Assembly (NCBI GenBank): GCA_023423335.1
Contig: JAFAFU010000075.1
Location: 1-7,008 of the forward strand
Length of the DNA: 7,008 nucleotides
DNA from: Bacillota bacterium
GTDB taxonomy: Bacteria; Bacillota; Clostridia; Lachnospirales; Lachnospiraceae
Direction of reading: 5' to 3'
The translations under genes and the position numbers were made by a program. The notes below the pieces were generated by a model. The model saw only the letters and a list, made by a program, of their open reading frames with translations. It was not told where the DNA came from and did no database searches. This document shows positions 1-6,259 of this stretch, in pieces; position 1 is the first letter of the stretch; each line of letters starts with the position of its first letter.

Positions 1-647
1 GTTTTACTGGACCGCACGATCTTTTCATCGTTATTAACTCGGCGGAAATCAGCGATCGCGCTCATGCAGTGATAACTGGCAATTTAACCAATTATGACTC
101 GCGCCTGCTGTTGCTGTCGAAACCATCGGAACGCGAGAAAGGGTACTTTTATGATTCGCATCACCGGTTGGCCCATAGTAAAAACAATCCTGCTGGTTTT
201 TTCACGGCGATAACTCTAAACACAGAGGATTCGCCTCTCGTTTCTGAAGCATATCTTGAATTCAAAGCCAAAGAGTTTGGTGGGCGCAATAGCGATGAAT
301 ATCGCCGATTGATCTTGGGGAAATTTCCCGGGATTCGGGAGTTGATGGAAAAGTCATCTGTTCCCCGTAATATGCACTTCACAATGACTGACGGTAGTAA
401 ATGGGTAGTGCCTACGATCGTGATCGCCAAACACCATGCGAAACATCACGCTCAAAAACACAACTCCAGCACATTAGACTGGCTGAAGGCCTATACAATA
501 CCGTTATTCTCGGCAAACCATAACGCTATAGCTGAATGGGCTAAACAAATCCCCTGGCAGGATGTGGCTGAAGAGGCATTTGTCGAAAAACCTCCGAGAG
601 ATTTGCACGAGCACTGTTGGCTGACATCAGAAAAGAGCTTCTCGTGA
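1..647 (+). CDS. C-terminal part of an unrecognised protein, truncated by the left window edge
   Basis: A GTG codon at 69 could be read as a start, but the frame is open without a stop from position 3, adding at least 22 codons (beginning FTGPHDLFIVINSAE). I see no convincing ribosome site before the GTG, so this is most likely the 3' end of a longer gene; about 214 codons are visible before TGA at 645-647. No enzyme motif is clear. A histidine-rich run, KHHAKHHAQKH, is encoded at 429-461, preceded by DGSKWVVPTIVIA and followed by IAEWAKQIPWQDV. I recall a similar arrangement (W-x-VP, then an A/H/Y-rich helix, then a WA...W-DV tail) in small phage hypothetical proteins of unknown function; this is memory, not a search. 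It is convergent with the minus-strand antirestriction operon and shares its terminator. In P1 this side of ddrB is a variable, accessory area, so it may be a strain-specific gene. The gene is probably real; its function is unknown. Confidence 0.75.
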   Translation, partial: FTGPHDLFIVINSAEISDRAHAVITGNLTNYDSRLLLLSKPSEREKGYFYDSHHRLAHSKNNPAGFFTAITLNTEDSPLVSEAYLEFKAKEFGGRNSDEYRRLILGKFPGIRELMEKSSVPRNMHFTMTDGSKWVVPTIVIAKHHAKHHAQKHNSSTLDWLKAYTIPLFSANHNAIAEWAKQIPWQDVAEEAFVEKPPRDLHEHCWLTSEKSFS

Positions 648-652
648 GGTAA

Positions 653-676
653 AAATCCCGCCGATTGGCGGGATTT
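653..676. terminator. Bidirectional Rho-independent terminator between convergent genes
   Basis: A perfect 10-bp inverted repeat (AAATCCCGCC, loop GATT, GGCGGGATTT) lies 5 bases after the plus-strand stop codon and 2 bases beyond the minus-strand stop at 679-681. On the plus strand the stem runs into TTTCTTT. On the minus strand it runs into a run of five T before A. Both reading directions therefore have the GC stem plus U-tract expected of an intrinsic terminator, and it closes both transcription units. Confidence 0.9.
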
Positions 677-678
677 CT

Positions 679-987
679 TTAATATATGATCTGGTCTATA
701 TGATCACCAAAATCATCGTCGTCGTCCTCATCGCCACCATCTACTGCTGGCCAATCAACAAACCAGCCAGCGTAAAGATGCAGCGTTCGGAGAACATCAC
801 TTGCGGGAGCATCAAGGGTGTTAACGAATCCCATATAGCTATTGGGATTTGCCCCAGCTATGGCTTCAGCGATCATGTCCTCGGTAATGTCACCGGAGAT
901 AATGCTTAAACGCCCGGAAACTTCTTCATTATCATCAAATTCGATAATGGCATCTCCGCCTAATGGCGCTGCGATTTTAATCTGCAT
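679..987 (-). CDS. Highly acidic 102-residue protein, last gene of the dar operon
   Basis: I do not recognise a family. The start ATG (987-985) sits inside the end of ddrB, an 11-base overlap. It has the best ribosome site in the window, AAGGAG at 1000-995 with 7-base spacing, so the start is secure. Counting residues gives about 23 Asp/Glu against 1 Lys and 2 Arg, a net charge near -20 for 102 residues. A run of Asp/Glu (DEDDDDD, residues 86-92) lies near the C-terminus. No membrane segment or catalytic motif is seen; residues 1-75 look like a small alpha/beta fold. Its TAA stop abuts the bidirectional terminator. As the final cistron of an antirestriction operon with this charge, a DNA-mimic or charge-based partner role is possible, but that is inference. 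P1 has a gene named iddB next to ddrB and this may be it; I am not sure enough to assign the symbol. Confidence 0.8.
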   Translation of the reverse strand: MQIKIAAPLGGDAIIEFDDNEEVSGRLSIISGDITEDMIAEAIAGANPNSYMGFVNTLDAPASDVLRTLHLYAGWFVDWPAVDGGDEDDDDDFGDHIDQIIY

Positions 988-3964
988 TATTTAGCTCCTT
1001 TGCCACACCTAATAACAGTTCCAGCAATCCGTCACCATTCATCAGTGATGCGGCAGCGGCCTCTTTGTCATGATACAACTGAAGAGCCATAGAGAATACT
1101 TCCGTTGCTGACGTTTTGGAAATGGTCGGTGATTTCTGCCGAATTTTCCCGGAGTTACTCACTGAGACTGGCGGGTATACCTTCGCCATATAAATATTAC
1201 TCAATCGAGATCTGAAGCACCATTCAGGCTTGCCACGCCCACCGATATTAACGAAAGATGGCTTATCCCCTTCAACATTGGCCTTCAGGAATGACCGGGC
1301 TTTCTCTAACAAACCAGGGTTACTGTACTCAAGATGATGACCCAGCTCGTGCCACAGTGCACTTGCATTTTCATCGTTCAAATTGACAGCAACAACACCA
1401 TTAAGATTTGCATATGCCCTTCCCTGGTGGTGAACCACCTTTGATAAGGTCGAAATTTTACCGCCGGTCAGGCGATAAATATCAGCAAGTTCCTTGCGCA
1501 GGTCTATCCCACCATTCTGTCCAGCGCGGGCTTCTTCCACTTCTTCCGTGATAAAAGAGTCGGCCCACTCAAGAGCTTTTTCTTCAGATACGGATGAGTT
1601 GGCGATCGCACTGTTCATGGCAGATAACACTTTCTCGTGGACCGAACCCATACTTCGCTGATTCATTTGCCAGCGTGTCTGCGGGTTATATGAGAATCGC
1701 TTAAGTAGTTGGTCAAGCTGCTCAAGTTCTTCTTCACTGACATACTTTTTAGCCTCACCAATAATGCCAGGGAGAATATTGCCGTTAGGATTAAACGCTC
1801 GCGAAAGGAAGAGTTTCAGCGCCCCCATGCCCTCCGATGCTTCAATATCACCAATAACCCGGTTAACAATGGCCGCACTCTTCGGATTAGCATCCGCCAA
1901 CGCTCTGGCTACGATTTGCAGGGACGATACGACCTCACGCTGCATATCAGTCCTGATCTCATCAATAAACTCTGGCGTTATGCCGTGCTCTTTAAGGATA
2001 TCCCTGCCTTCCGCCGTTACCCCATCGATATCACCGACATGTTTATTAACCTGACTTTGCAATGCCTTAAATGCCTTCAGAATTCCACGGGCATCATCAG
2101 CTTTACTAACGGCCTTCCTGAATACTGGCAAGAAGTCAGAGTTAACCTCATTTTGTTGATCGGCCCACTGAATGGAGGCTTCTTTCATCTCGTCCAGAGT
2201 CAGATCACCCAACGCGGTATGGTCTGTGAATATGAGCGACAACCTCTGAACCATTTCTGCCAATGGTGATGCCGAATGCGCCGCGCTAAGGAATGCTTTC
2301 ACCCTGGTTGGGCGAATGGAAAACCAGTCAATAGCTGGTGGCATATCTCCGTTTTTTATCGCCTGCGCTATCTCATCAAAGCCGTCGCGCCCAAGGGAGG
2401 ATGCGTGATTTAACAATCCGCGAAGTAACGAATTGCTGATACCGAATAATCGGCACCATTTTTTTACGTCGGCAACAGGCATTCGGACAAAATGCGCAAG
2501 CACTTGTACAAGCTGCTCATCCTGGGGATCGGTGCGGGATAGCAGCCTGATCAGATGAATAATGTCTTTGATTCCGGATGCCCGATGTAATAGCAAGCTG
2601 GTATATGGAGCAACACCGTTGTAACTACCGCCGGAAGCTGACTCGAAAAGACCGCCGGATATCCCTTGCATACCTTCGTTTTCCAGTTCCTGAGATACCT
2701 GGCGAAGGATATCCTGTAACGACACATCACCGCCGCCAAACATATCCCCGAGCGCCTGGCCCTGGTGCTGTAACTCATCATTGATACGTTGTGCCATCAA
2801 CTTAAAGGCGGTGGCCATACGCTTCGCGCTACGGTTATTCGCGACGATAAACAACGCGAGTGCTTTCACTTCCGGGGCCGTTTCGCTGAACATATCCCCC
2901 TGAGCAATAACATCGGTAATATGTTGGCCTGACTCCTTCGATTGCCTTACCAGGTCTACCGCATCTTTCAATGCAGCCAGCGCCTTTTTATCGAGGCTAT
3001 CCGCTGTTTCAATGCTATCAACGATAGTTGTCACAGCCTGCTTGTGCGCTTCTCCTGATAAAGCCTGCATCTGGACAAAATCATTGGCCGCCGCATTAAG
3101 CGCCGTCAGAACATTACGCATATCCGGATCAGGTTCTTCTGCAACCATCCTTACCAAGCGCGCATCCTTATATGCCTTGGCAAAGATCGCGTTTTGTATC
3201 CGGTCAACAAGTTGCCGTGTTGGTCGCCCATCTTCAGTTACAAGTCCAGCCGCCTGTGTGGCACCAACTTGCGTCATAAATCCGCGAATAAACGCGTCAT
3301 TACTGCGGCTAAGCAGATCTCCGCTTTCTGACGGGTTAAAAAGCGCCATCATCGCCGGTGTTATGCTGTCGGCATCAACAAAAGCCTTTTCACTGGCTGC
3401 CATTTCCTGAAGATCAGAAATATTTGAGTCTTTGGCAAACTGAACGCGGTCAACCTTAGTTAACCGGCGGCGCACCAGTACCGGAGCCGTCATTGATTCA
3501 ACCTTTTCAGGTCGTATGCCGAATTCGGTCGCATGTTCAATCAGGTACTCACGATACCGATCCGCATTGCCGTCCTGATAGGCTTTAATGATCCCCATGG
3601 TTCGTCCATTACCTGACTCAACGGCATTGTCCTCACCAATTATCGGCGCTCCATGGCTGGATAAACCGGAGTCGGTAAGCTGAGCAGGCCGCAAATCCTT
3701 GGATATCTGGTTAACCTGAAGAATACTGGATGCGCGGGTCCGGTCGCGCGGCTGAAGTTCCTGGGGATAGTCAGGGTTAATTTTCCCGTCCAGAGTATTG
3801 GATACCAAAAGAGCTGAGGCATCGACGATATCAAACGCTGTTTTTACCTCGTCTCCCTTCGCTGTCACCACATACGAAACCCGCCCGTAATCGGGCAGGT
3901 TTTTTAGCAGCTCGATCAGCGTTTCTATGCTGGTGGCCATTACCACCTGATCGCTTAAGCTCAT
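977..3964 (-). CDS. ddrB: DdrB-like polyvalent antirestriction head protein (ParB-like and HExxH zincin domains)
   Basis: This 995-residue protein matches my memory of P1 DdrB in size and position. P1 DdrB is a virion protein of the Dar system, which is injected with phage DNA and helps counter type I restriction. Near the N-terminus, residues 90-125 end in ESGNGRT (116-122), the Gly/Arg box of the DdrB-type ParB-like domain; FAKDSNISDL (176-185) follows. Residues 250-840 are mostly helical, with a Gly/Ser-rich stretch around 431-450 and no motif I can name. Near the C-terminus, WHELGHH (871-877, codons about 1334-1354) is an HExxH zinc-binding motif. Glu955 in TSATEVFSMA is a plausible third ligand, as in zincin-like peptidases of polyvalent proteins. 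The start ATG lies 12 bases after the ddrA stop; the only ribosome site is a weak AAGG (3978-3975) overlapping that stop, suggesting translational coupling. Met9 is an alternative start but its GGTGG is too close. The 3' end overlaps the next gene by 11 bases. Confidence 0.87.
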   Translation of the reverse strand: MSLSDQVVMATSIETLIELLKNLPDYGRVSYVVTAKGDEVKTAFDIVDASALLVSNTLDGKINPDYPQELQPRDRTRASSILQVNQISKDLRPAQLTDSGLSSHGAPIIGEDNAVESGNGRTMGIIKAYQDGNADRYREYLIEHATEFGIRPEKVESMTAPVLVRRRLTKVDRVQFAKDSNISDLQEMAASEKAFVDADSITPAMMALFNPSESGDLLSRSNDAFIRGFMTQVGATQAAGLVTEDGRPTRQLVDRIQNAIFAKAYKDARLVRMVAEEPDPDMRNVLTALNAAANDFVQMQALSGEAHKQAVTTIVDSIETADSLDKKALAALKDAVDLVRQSKESGQHITDVIAQGDMFSETAPEVKALALFIVANNRSAKRMATAFKLMAQRINDELQHQGQALGDMFGGGDVSLQDILRQVSQELENEGMQGISGGLFESASGGSYNGVAPYTSLLLHRASGIKDIIHLIRLLSRTDPQDEQLVQVLAHFVRMPVADVKKWCRLFGISNSLLRGLLNHASSLGRDGFDEIAQAIKNGDMPPAIDWFSIRPTRVKAFLSAAHSASPLAEMVQRLSLIFTDHTALGDLTLDEMKEASIQWADQQNEVNSDFLPVFRKAVSKADDARGILKAFKALQSQVNKHVGDIDGVTAEGRDILKEHGITPEFIDEIRTDMQREVVSSLQIVARALADANPKSAAIVNRVIGDIEASEGMGALKLFLSRAFNPNGNILPGIIGEAKKYVSEEELEQLDQLLKRFSYNPQTRWQMNQRSMGSVHEKVLSAMNSAIANSSVSEEKALEWADSFITEEVEEARAGQNGGIDLRKELADIYRLTGGKISTLSKVVHHQGRAYANLNGVVAVNLNDENASALWHELGHHLEYSNPGLLEKARSFLKANVEGDKPSFVNIGGRGKPEWCFRSRLSNIYMAKVYPPVSVSNSGKIRQKSPTISKTSATEVFSMALQLYHDKEAAAASLMNGDGLLELLLGVAKELNNAD
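995..1000 (-). promoter_or_regulatory. Strong ribosome binding site inside the end of ddrB
   Basis: AAGGAG (minus strand, 1000 to 995) is followed 7 bases later by the ATG at 987. It lies within the last codons of ddrB and overlaps no other start. It fixes the start of the 102-residue gene and suggests that this small protein is made more efficiently than the giant DdrB, whose own site is weak. Confidence 0.8.
2334..2341 (+). other. Chi octamer (GCTGGTGG)
   Basis: Exact match to the E. coli RecBCD recombination hotspot Chi on the plus strand, inside ddrB (reads Pro-Pro-Ala codons on the minus strand). Confidence 0.8.
3881..3905 (+). terminator. Possible intrinsic terminator antisense to the 5' end of ddrB
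   Basis: On the plus strand GCCCG (3883-3887), loop TAAT, CGGGC (3892-3896) form a hairpin that can be extended by two C-G pairs across a bulged A. Six T residues follow at 3900-3905. This is a good intrinsic-terminator shape but it lies within coding sequence on the opposite strand. It could stop antisense transcripts entering the operon from the left, or it could be chance. The minus strand lacks a matching T-run, so sense transcription should not be affected. Confidence 0.3.
3929..3936 (+). other. Chi octamer (GCTGGTGG)
   Basis: Second exact Chi sequence, same strand, near the 5' end of ddrB (reads Ala-Thr-Ser codons on the minus strand). Confidence 0.8.
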
Positions 3965-3976
3965 CCGTGTTACGCC

Positions 3977-4342
3977 TTATGCTGCCTCTTTAATGTTGGC
4001 GGCTATCCATGCCGCCGTGTGCTGTTTAACCTGGTCCAGGTCGATGTATGTGCCAACATATTGACTCAAATCCTGCAAGGTACCGATAAATGCATCGGTG
4101 CTCTGATCGACGAATTTATCAGCCAGGAAATCAGCAACCAGTTTTGGCACACCATCATGTACCGCAGGTTGTTTTTCCTCGCCACTACTGCCGCCGGACA
4201 CACCGTACCCCATCTGTTGCATGATCTGGTCAATTTCATCGCTGATATCCAGCAACTCCATGCCACTCGCGGTAGCCGCTTTGGACATCAGAGCATCCAA
4301 CTTATCGCTGAGATCCATTAACTCAATAGCTGATAGTGTCAT
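3977..4342 (-). CDS. ddrA: DdrA-like small acidic protein of the Dar antirestriction system
   Basis: The 121-residue product is identified as DdrA mainly by position between darA and ddrB; in P1, DdrA is a small head-associated component of the Dar system. ATG (4342-4340) overlaps the darA stop in an ATGA arrangement, with only a weak G-run upstream, so translation probably depends on termination of darA. It has no catalytic motif. Residues 7-19 (ELMDLSDKLDALM) and 29-41 (ELLDISDEIDQIM) are a near-repeat with a 22-residue period, suggesting a helical hairpin. A Gly/Ser linker (47-54) then leads to a helical C-terminal half rich in Asp, Gln and aromatics. Acidic residues (about 20) far exceed lysines (7). 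TAA at 3979-3977 overlaps the ribosome site of ddrB. The gene is certain; the molecular role is unknown from sequence. Confidence 0.78.
   Translation of the reverse strand: MTLSAIELMDLSDKLDALMSKAATASGMELLDISDEIDQIMQQMGYGVSGGSSGEEKQPAVHDGVPKLVADFLADKFVDQSTDAFIGTLQDLSQYVGTYIDLDQVKQHTAAWIAANIKEAA
4220..4324 (-). repeat. Two-copy internal repeat within ddrA
   Basis: Codons at 4286-4324 and 4220-4258 encode two 13-residue units, ELMDLSDKLDALM and ELLDISDEIDQIM. Seven positions are identical and four are Leu/Ile/Met exchanges. DNA identity is visible in the first half of each unit (a shared TCAGCGAT block) and fades in the second. It looks like an old internal duplication making a two-helix unit. 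Confidence 0.6.
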
Positions 4343-6258
4343 GCCGCTACCCCCGCTTTCTGGATTGCTACCAGCAGATCAGCCAGGTGGCGAGCAGCGC
4401 CATTAACCAGCTCTTCGTTTTCCTCAAAACGCCCGGCAGCCTGAAGGGCTGCAATCGCTTCCCGGACATTACCCCGGGCGTTACGGATCTCCGCCATGTC
4501 AGTGCTTTGCATATCCATCACGTTATTGAGATATTCAATGGCTTTATTAGCCTCTGCATCTGCTTCGCTAACCGTTTCATCAGGCTGTGCCGGGGCAGGT
4601 TCTGGCTGAGTAATCTCACCGACTTCGGCCTGCAATGCATTGATCATGCTCTGCACCATTTTCTCGGTGCCAGCGCCCCCCGGAAACGCAATATTGGGGA
4701 AAGTTTTTTGAAACTGAGTTTTCAGCATTACGCGGAACTCGTCTGGTGAGCTGGTGGCCAGATCCAGAGCTTTTTGTGCATATTTGCCAAACGGACCATT
4801 AGTAAGTGTCTTCGCCAGGAAGTCGAAAGAATCCTCGCGAGGCAATAACTTCAGGTCGTACTCACTCATTTGCTGATCAGAAAGCGGGGTATCGTAAGTA
4901 GCAATGCCGTAGCGTGCATATTCATAATACGGGTCACCTTCATCAGGGCGCGGCAGAATTGCTTTGTTACCTTCAGGTATTGCGCCAGGGGCCGCCGGAC
5001 GCATTTGCAAGGCATATCGATATGCACCTACAGAGACTTCTGGTTCAGGCGAAGAGATACCGGTATCCTCCGCTGGTTCAGGTTCGACGTTTTCCGGTTT
5101 ATGTTCTTCTGGTTGGACCAGATATTCCGATACATTACCCGCTTTATAGGCTTTAAACAGCTTGCCGATCGCATCTGCCATGTCCACACCCTGTATGGAT
5201 TTAGCCTTGATCATGTACACGCTGCCATCCGAATCGGTTAACTGGATATACCCTTCGCCGTCCTCAATGAATTGCTTCATTGATGCTCCATTACTGAGCG
5301 TCACTTCCCCGTTCATATGCATACGATTTTTGATACTGGCAAGGCGATCCGTCAGCGCGCGCGAGTGCCCACCAGTCATCCCCGCTGGATCAATGGTATC
5401 GCGCCCACCTGTGCGATTGAGCTGATCAATCTCCGTCTGCAAACGCTCATTCTCTTCATAAAGAGAATCCGCTTCCGATGCAACAGCGTTAATTTTCTGC
5501 TCCAGATCTACCTTCTGCCCTTCTACCGCTGCCACCTGATCCGCGAGGTCGCTCATGGCATCCTCTTTCTGGTCACTGTCAGCCTGTAGTTGGGTTATTT
5601 CATCAACCAGGGCTTTTTTCTTCTTCTGCGCACGCTGGAATTTTGCCGAGTTTTTCTCTGCAAGGTTGGCAAGTTTCATGGTGACCTGCGCCAGCGTCAT
5701 ATCACGTCCACTCATCGGAGCAACGGTGTGAGTAACGTCTTTTTTATTCAGTAAGAACTGGAAAGCAACCAGCGTATCGCTATTGGTGATCCGGTTTTCC
5801 GCTGTCGGGCTATGAAACAGAATGCTGATAGTCTGACCATCACTGAGCGGAATAATGGCTGGCAGGACCGGCAGCCCGTTAACGTTACGTGCCCGGCCAA
5901 TTTCAGCACCGCCGATCGCGCGCGCGCCGCTCTGGGCCACCTCCCCCGTTTTATCACTCCCCGCAGAGATTCCGGTACCATTCAGCTTCTGGTTCAATGC
6001 CCGGACAAATGCCTGCATGGTCCGGTGTAACTGCAAACGAGTAGAACTAATCGCCTCCAGTAAATCCGTAGCACACCAGTGGATCGGCGTGTCATAGAAG
6101 AACGTAGCCTCGATTTCCTCCAGGGTGTTGGATTCCGTCATCAGATAGCGGTCCTCACCGGCCATTAATGCGCGATATTCATCATCAGTCACTGGCGGGG
6201 GAAGCACGTCAAGCCCAGGCTTGATCGTCACCCCTTTATTGATATTTAACTGTTCCAT
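4339..6258 (-). CDS. darA: DarA, head-internal antirestriction protein
   Basis: The 639-residue product fits P1 DarA, an abundant internal head protein needed for Dar protection against type I restriction. In P1 it is made as a precursor and trimmed by the phage head protease. Visible order: an N-terminal domain (about 1-207) whose second half is shared with Hdf, including LSDGQ (138-142) and KNSAKFQ (202-208). A lysine cluster KKKK (212-215) and a long coiled coil (about 208-282, ending in EENERLQTEIDQL) follow. A globular part is at about 300-380, an acidic proline-rich linker at about 383-408, another domain at about 410-548, a PEPAPAQPDE linker at 552-561, and a helical C-terminus. The linkers are plausible processing regions; no cleavage site can be assigned. 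ATG lies one base after the hdf stop with AGGA at 6269-6266. The stop overlaps the ddrA ATG. Confidence 0.9.
   Translation of the reverse strand: MEQLNINKGVTIKPGLDVLPPPVTDDEYRALMAGEDRYLMTESNTLEEIEATFFYDTPIHWCATDLLEAISSTRLQLHRTMQAFVRALNQKLNGTGISAGSDKTGEVAQSGARAIGGAEIGRARNVNGLPVLPAIIPLSDGQTISILFHSPTAENRITNSDTLVAFQFLLNKKDVTHTVAPMSGRDMTLAQVTMKLANLAEKNSAKFQRAQKKKKALVDEITQLQADSDQKEDAMSDLADQVAAVEGQKVDLEQKINAVASEADSLYEENERLQTEIDQLNRTGGRDTIDPAGMTGGHSRALTDRLASIKNRMHMNGEVTLSNGASMKQFIEDGEGYIQLTDSDGSVYMIKAKSIQGVDMADAIGKLFKAYKAGNVSEYLVQPEEHKPENVEPEPAEDTGISSPEPEVSVGAYRYALQMRPAAPGAIPEGNKAILPRPDEGDPYYEYARYGIATYDTPLSDQQMSEYDLKLLPREDSFDFLAKTLTNGPFGKYAQKALDLATSSPDEFRVMLKTQFQKTFPNIAFPGGAGTEKMVQSMINALQAEVGEITQPEPAPAQPDETVSEADAEANKAIEYLNNVMDMQSTDMAEIRNARGNVREAIAALQAAGRFEENEELVNGAARHLADLLVAIQKAGVAA
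4750..4757 (+). other. Chi octamer (GCTGGTGG)
   Basis: Third exact Chi sequence, same strand, inside darA (reads Ala-Thr-Ser codons on the minus strand). I found no Chi in the opposite orientation by eye. Confidence 0.8.
5635..5655 (-). repeat. Copy 1 of a 21-base direct repeat shared by darA and hdf
   Basis: This block encodes KNSAKFQ in darA. It matches 6533-6553 in hdf at 20 of 21 bases (only 5647 and 6545 differ) and in the same reading frame, a conserved core of the domain shared by the two genes. Confidence 0.85.
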
Positions 6259-6259
6259 G

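Noticed and set aside
161..430. 89-codon minus-strand frame
   Set aside because: Antisense to the left plus-strand gene and downstream of the operon terminator; no start signals.
700..909. 69-codon plus-strand frame with a hydrophobic N-terminus resembling a small membrane protein
   Set aside because: The hydrophobic run is the antisense of the Asp-rich codons of the acidic gene. That gene has a strong ribosome site and this frame has none.
1494..1560. CRISPR array, tRNA, insertion sequence or attachment site anywhere in the window
   Set aside because: Reading both strands by eye, I saw no spaced repeats, cloverleaf, transposase gene or terminal inverted repeats; coding sequence fills nearly all of it.
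1709..2269. 186-codon plus-strand open frame
   Set aside because: Lies wholly antisense to ddrB, has an improbable composition and no ribosome site, and crosses a well-supported protein; a shadow frame.
2440..2490. Helix-turn-helix-like stretch in DdrB (residues about 497-520)
   Set aside because: The pattern VKKWCRLFGIS-SLLRGLL is only weakly HTH-like and lies in a long helical region; not enough to call DNA binding.
4336..4749. 137-codon plus-strand frame
   Set aside because: Antisense to the 3' end of darA, rich in Cys, His and Phe, without start signals.
5911..5930. Alternating CG run, possible Z-DNA or a regulatory site
   Set aside because: Only five CG steps within Ala/Arg/Ile codons of darA; no flanking symmetry.
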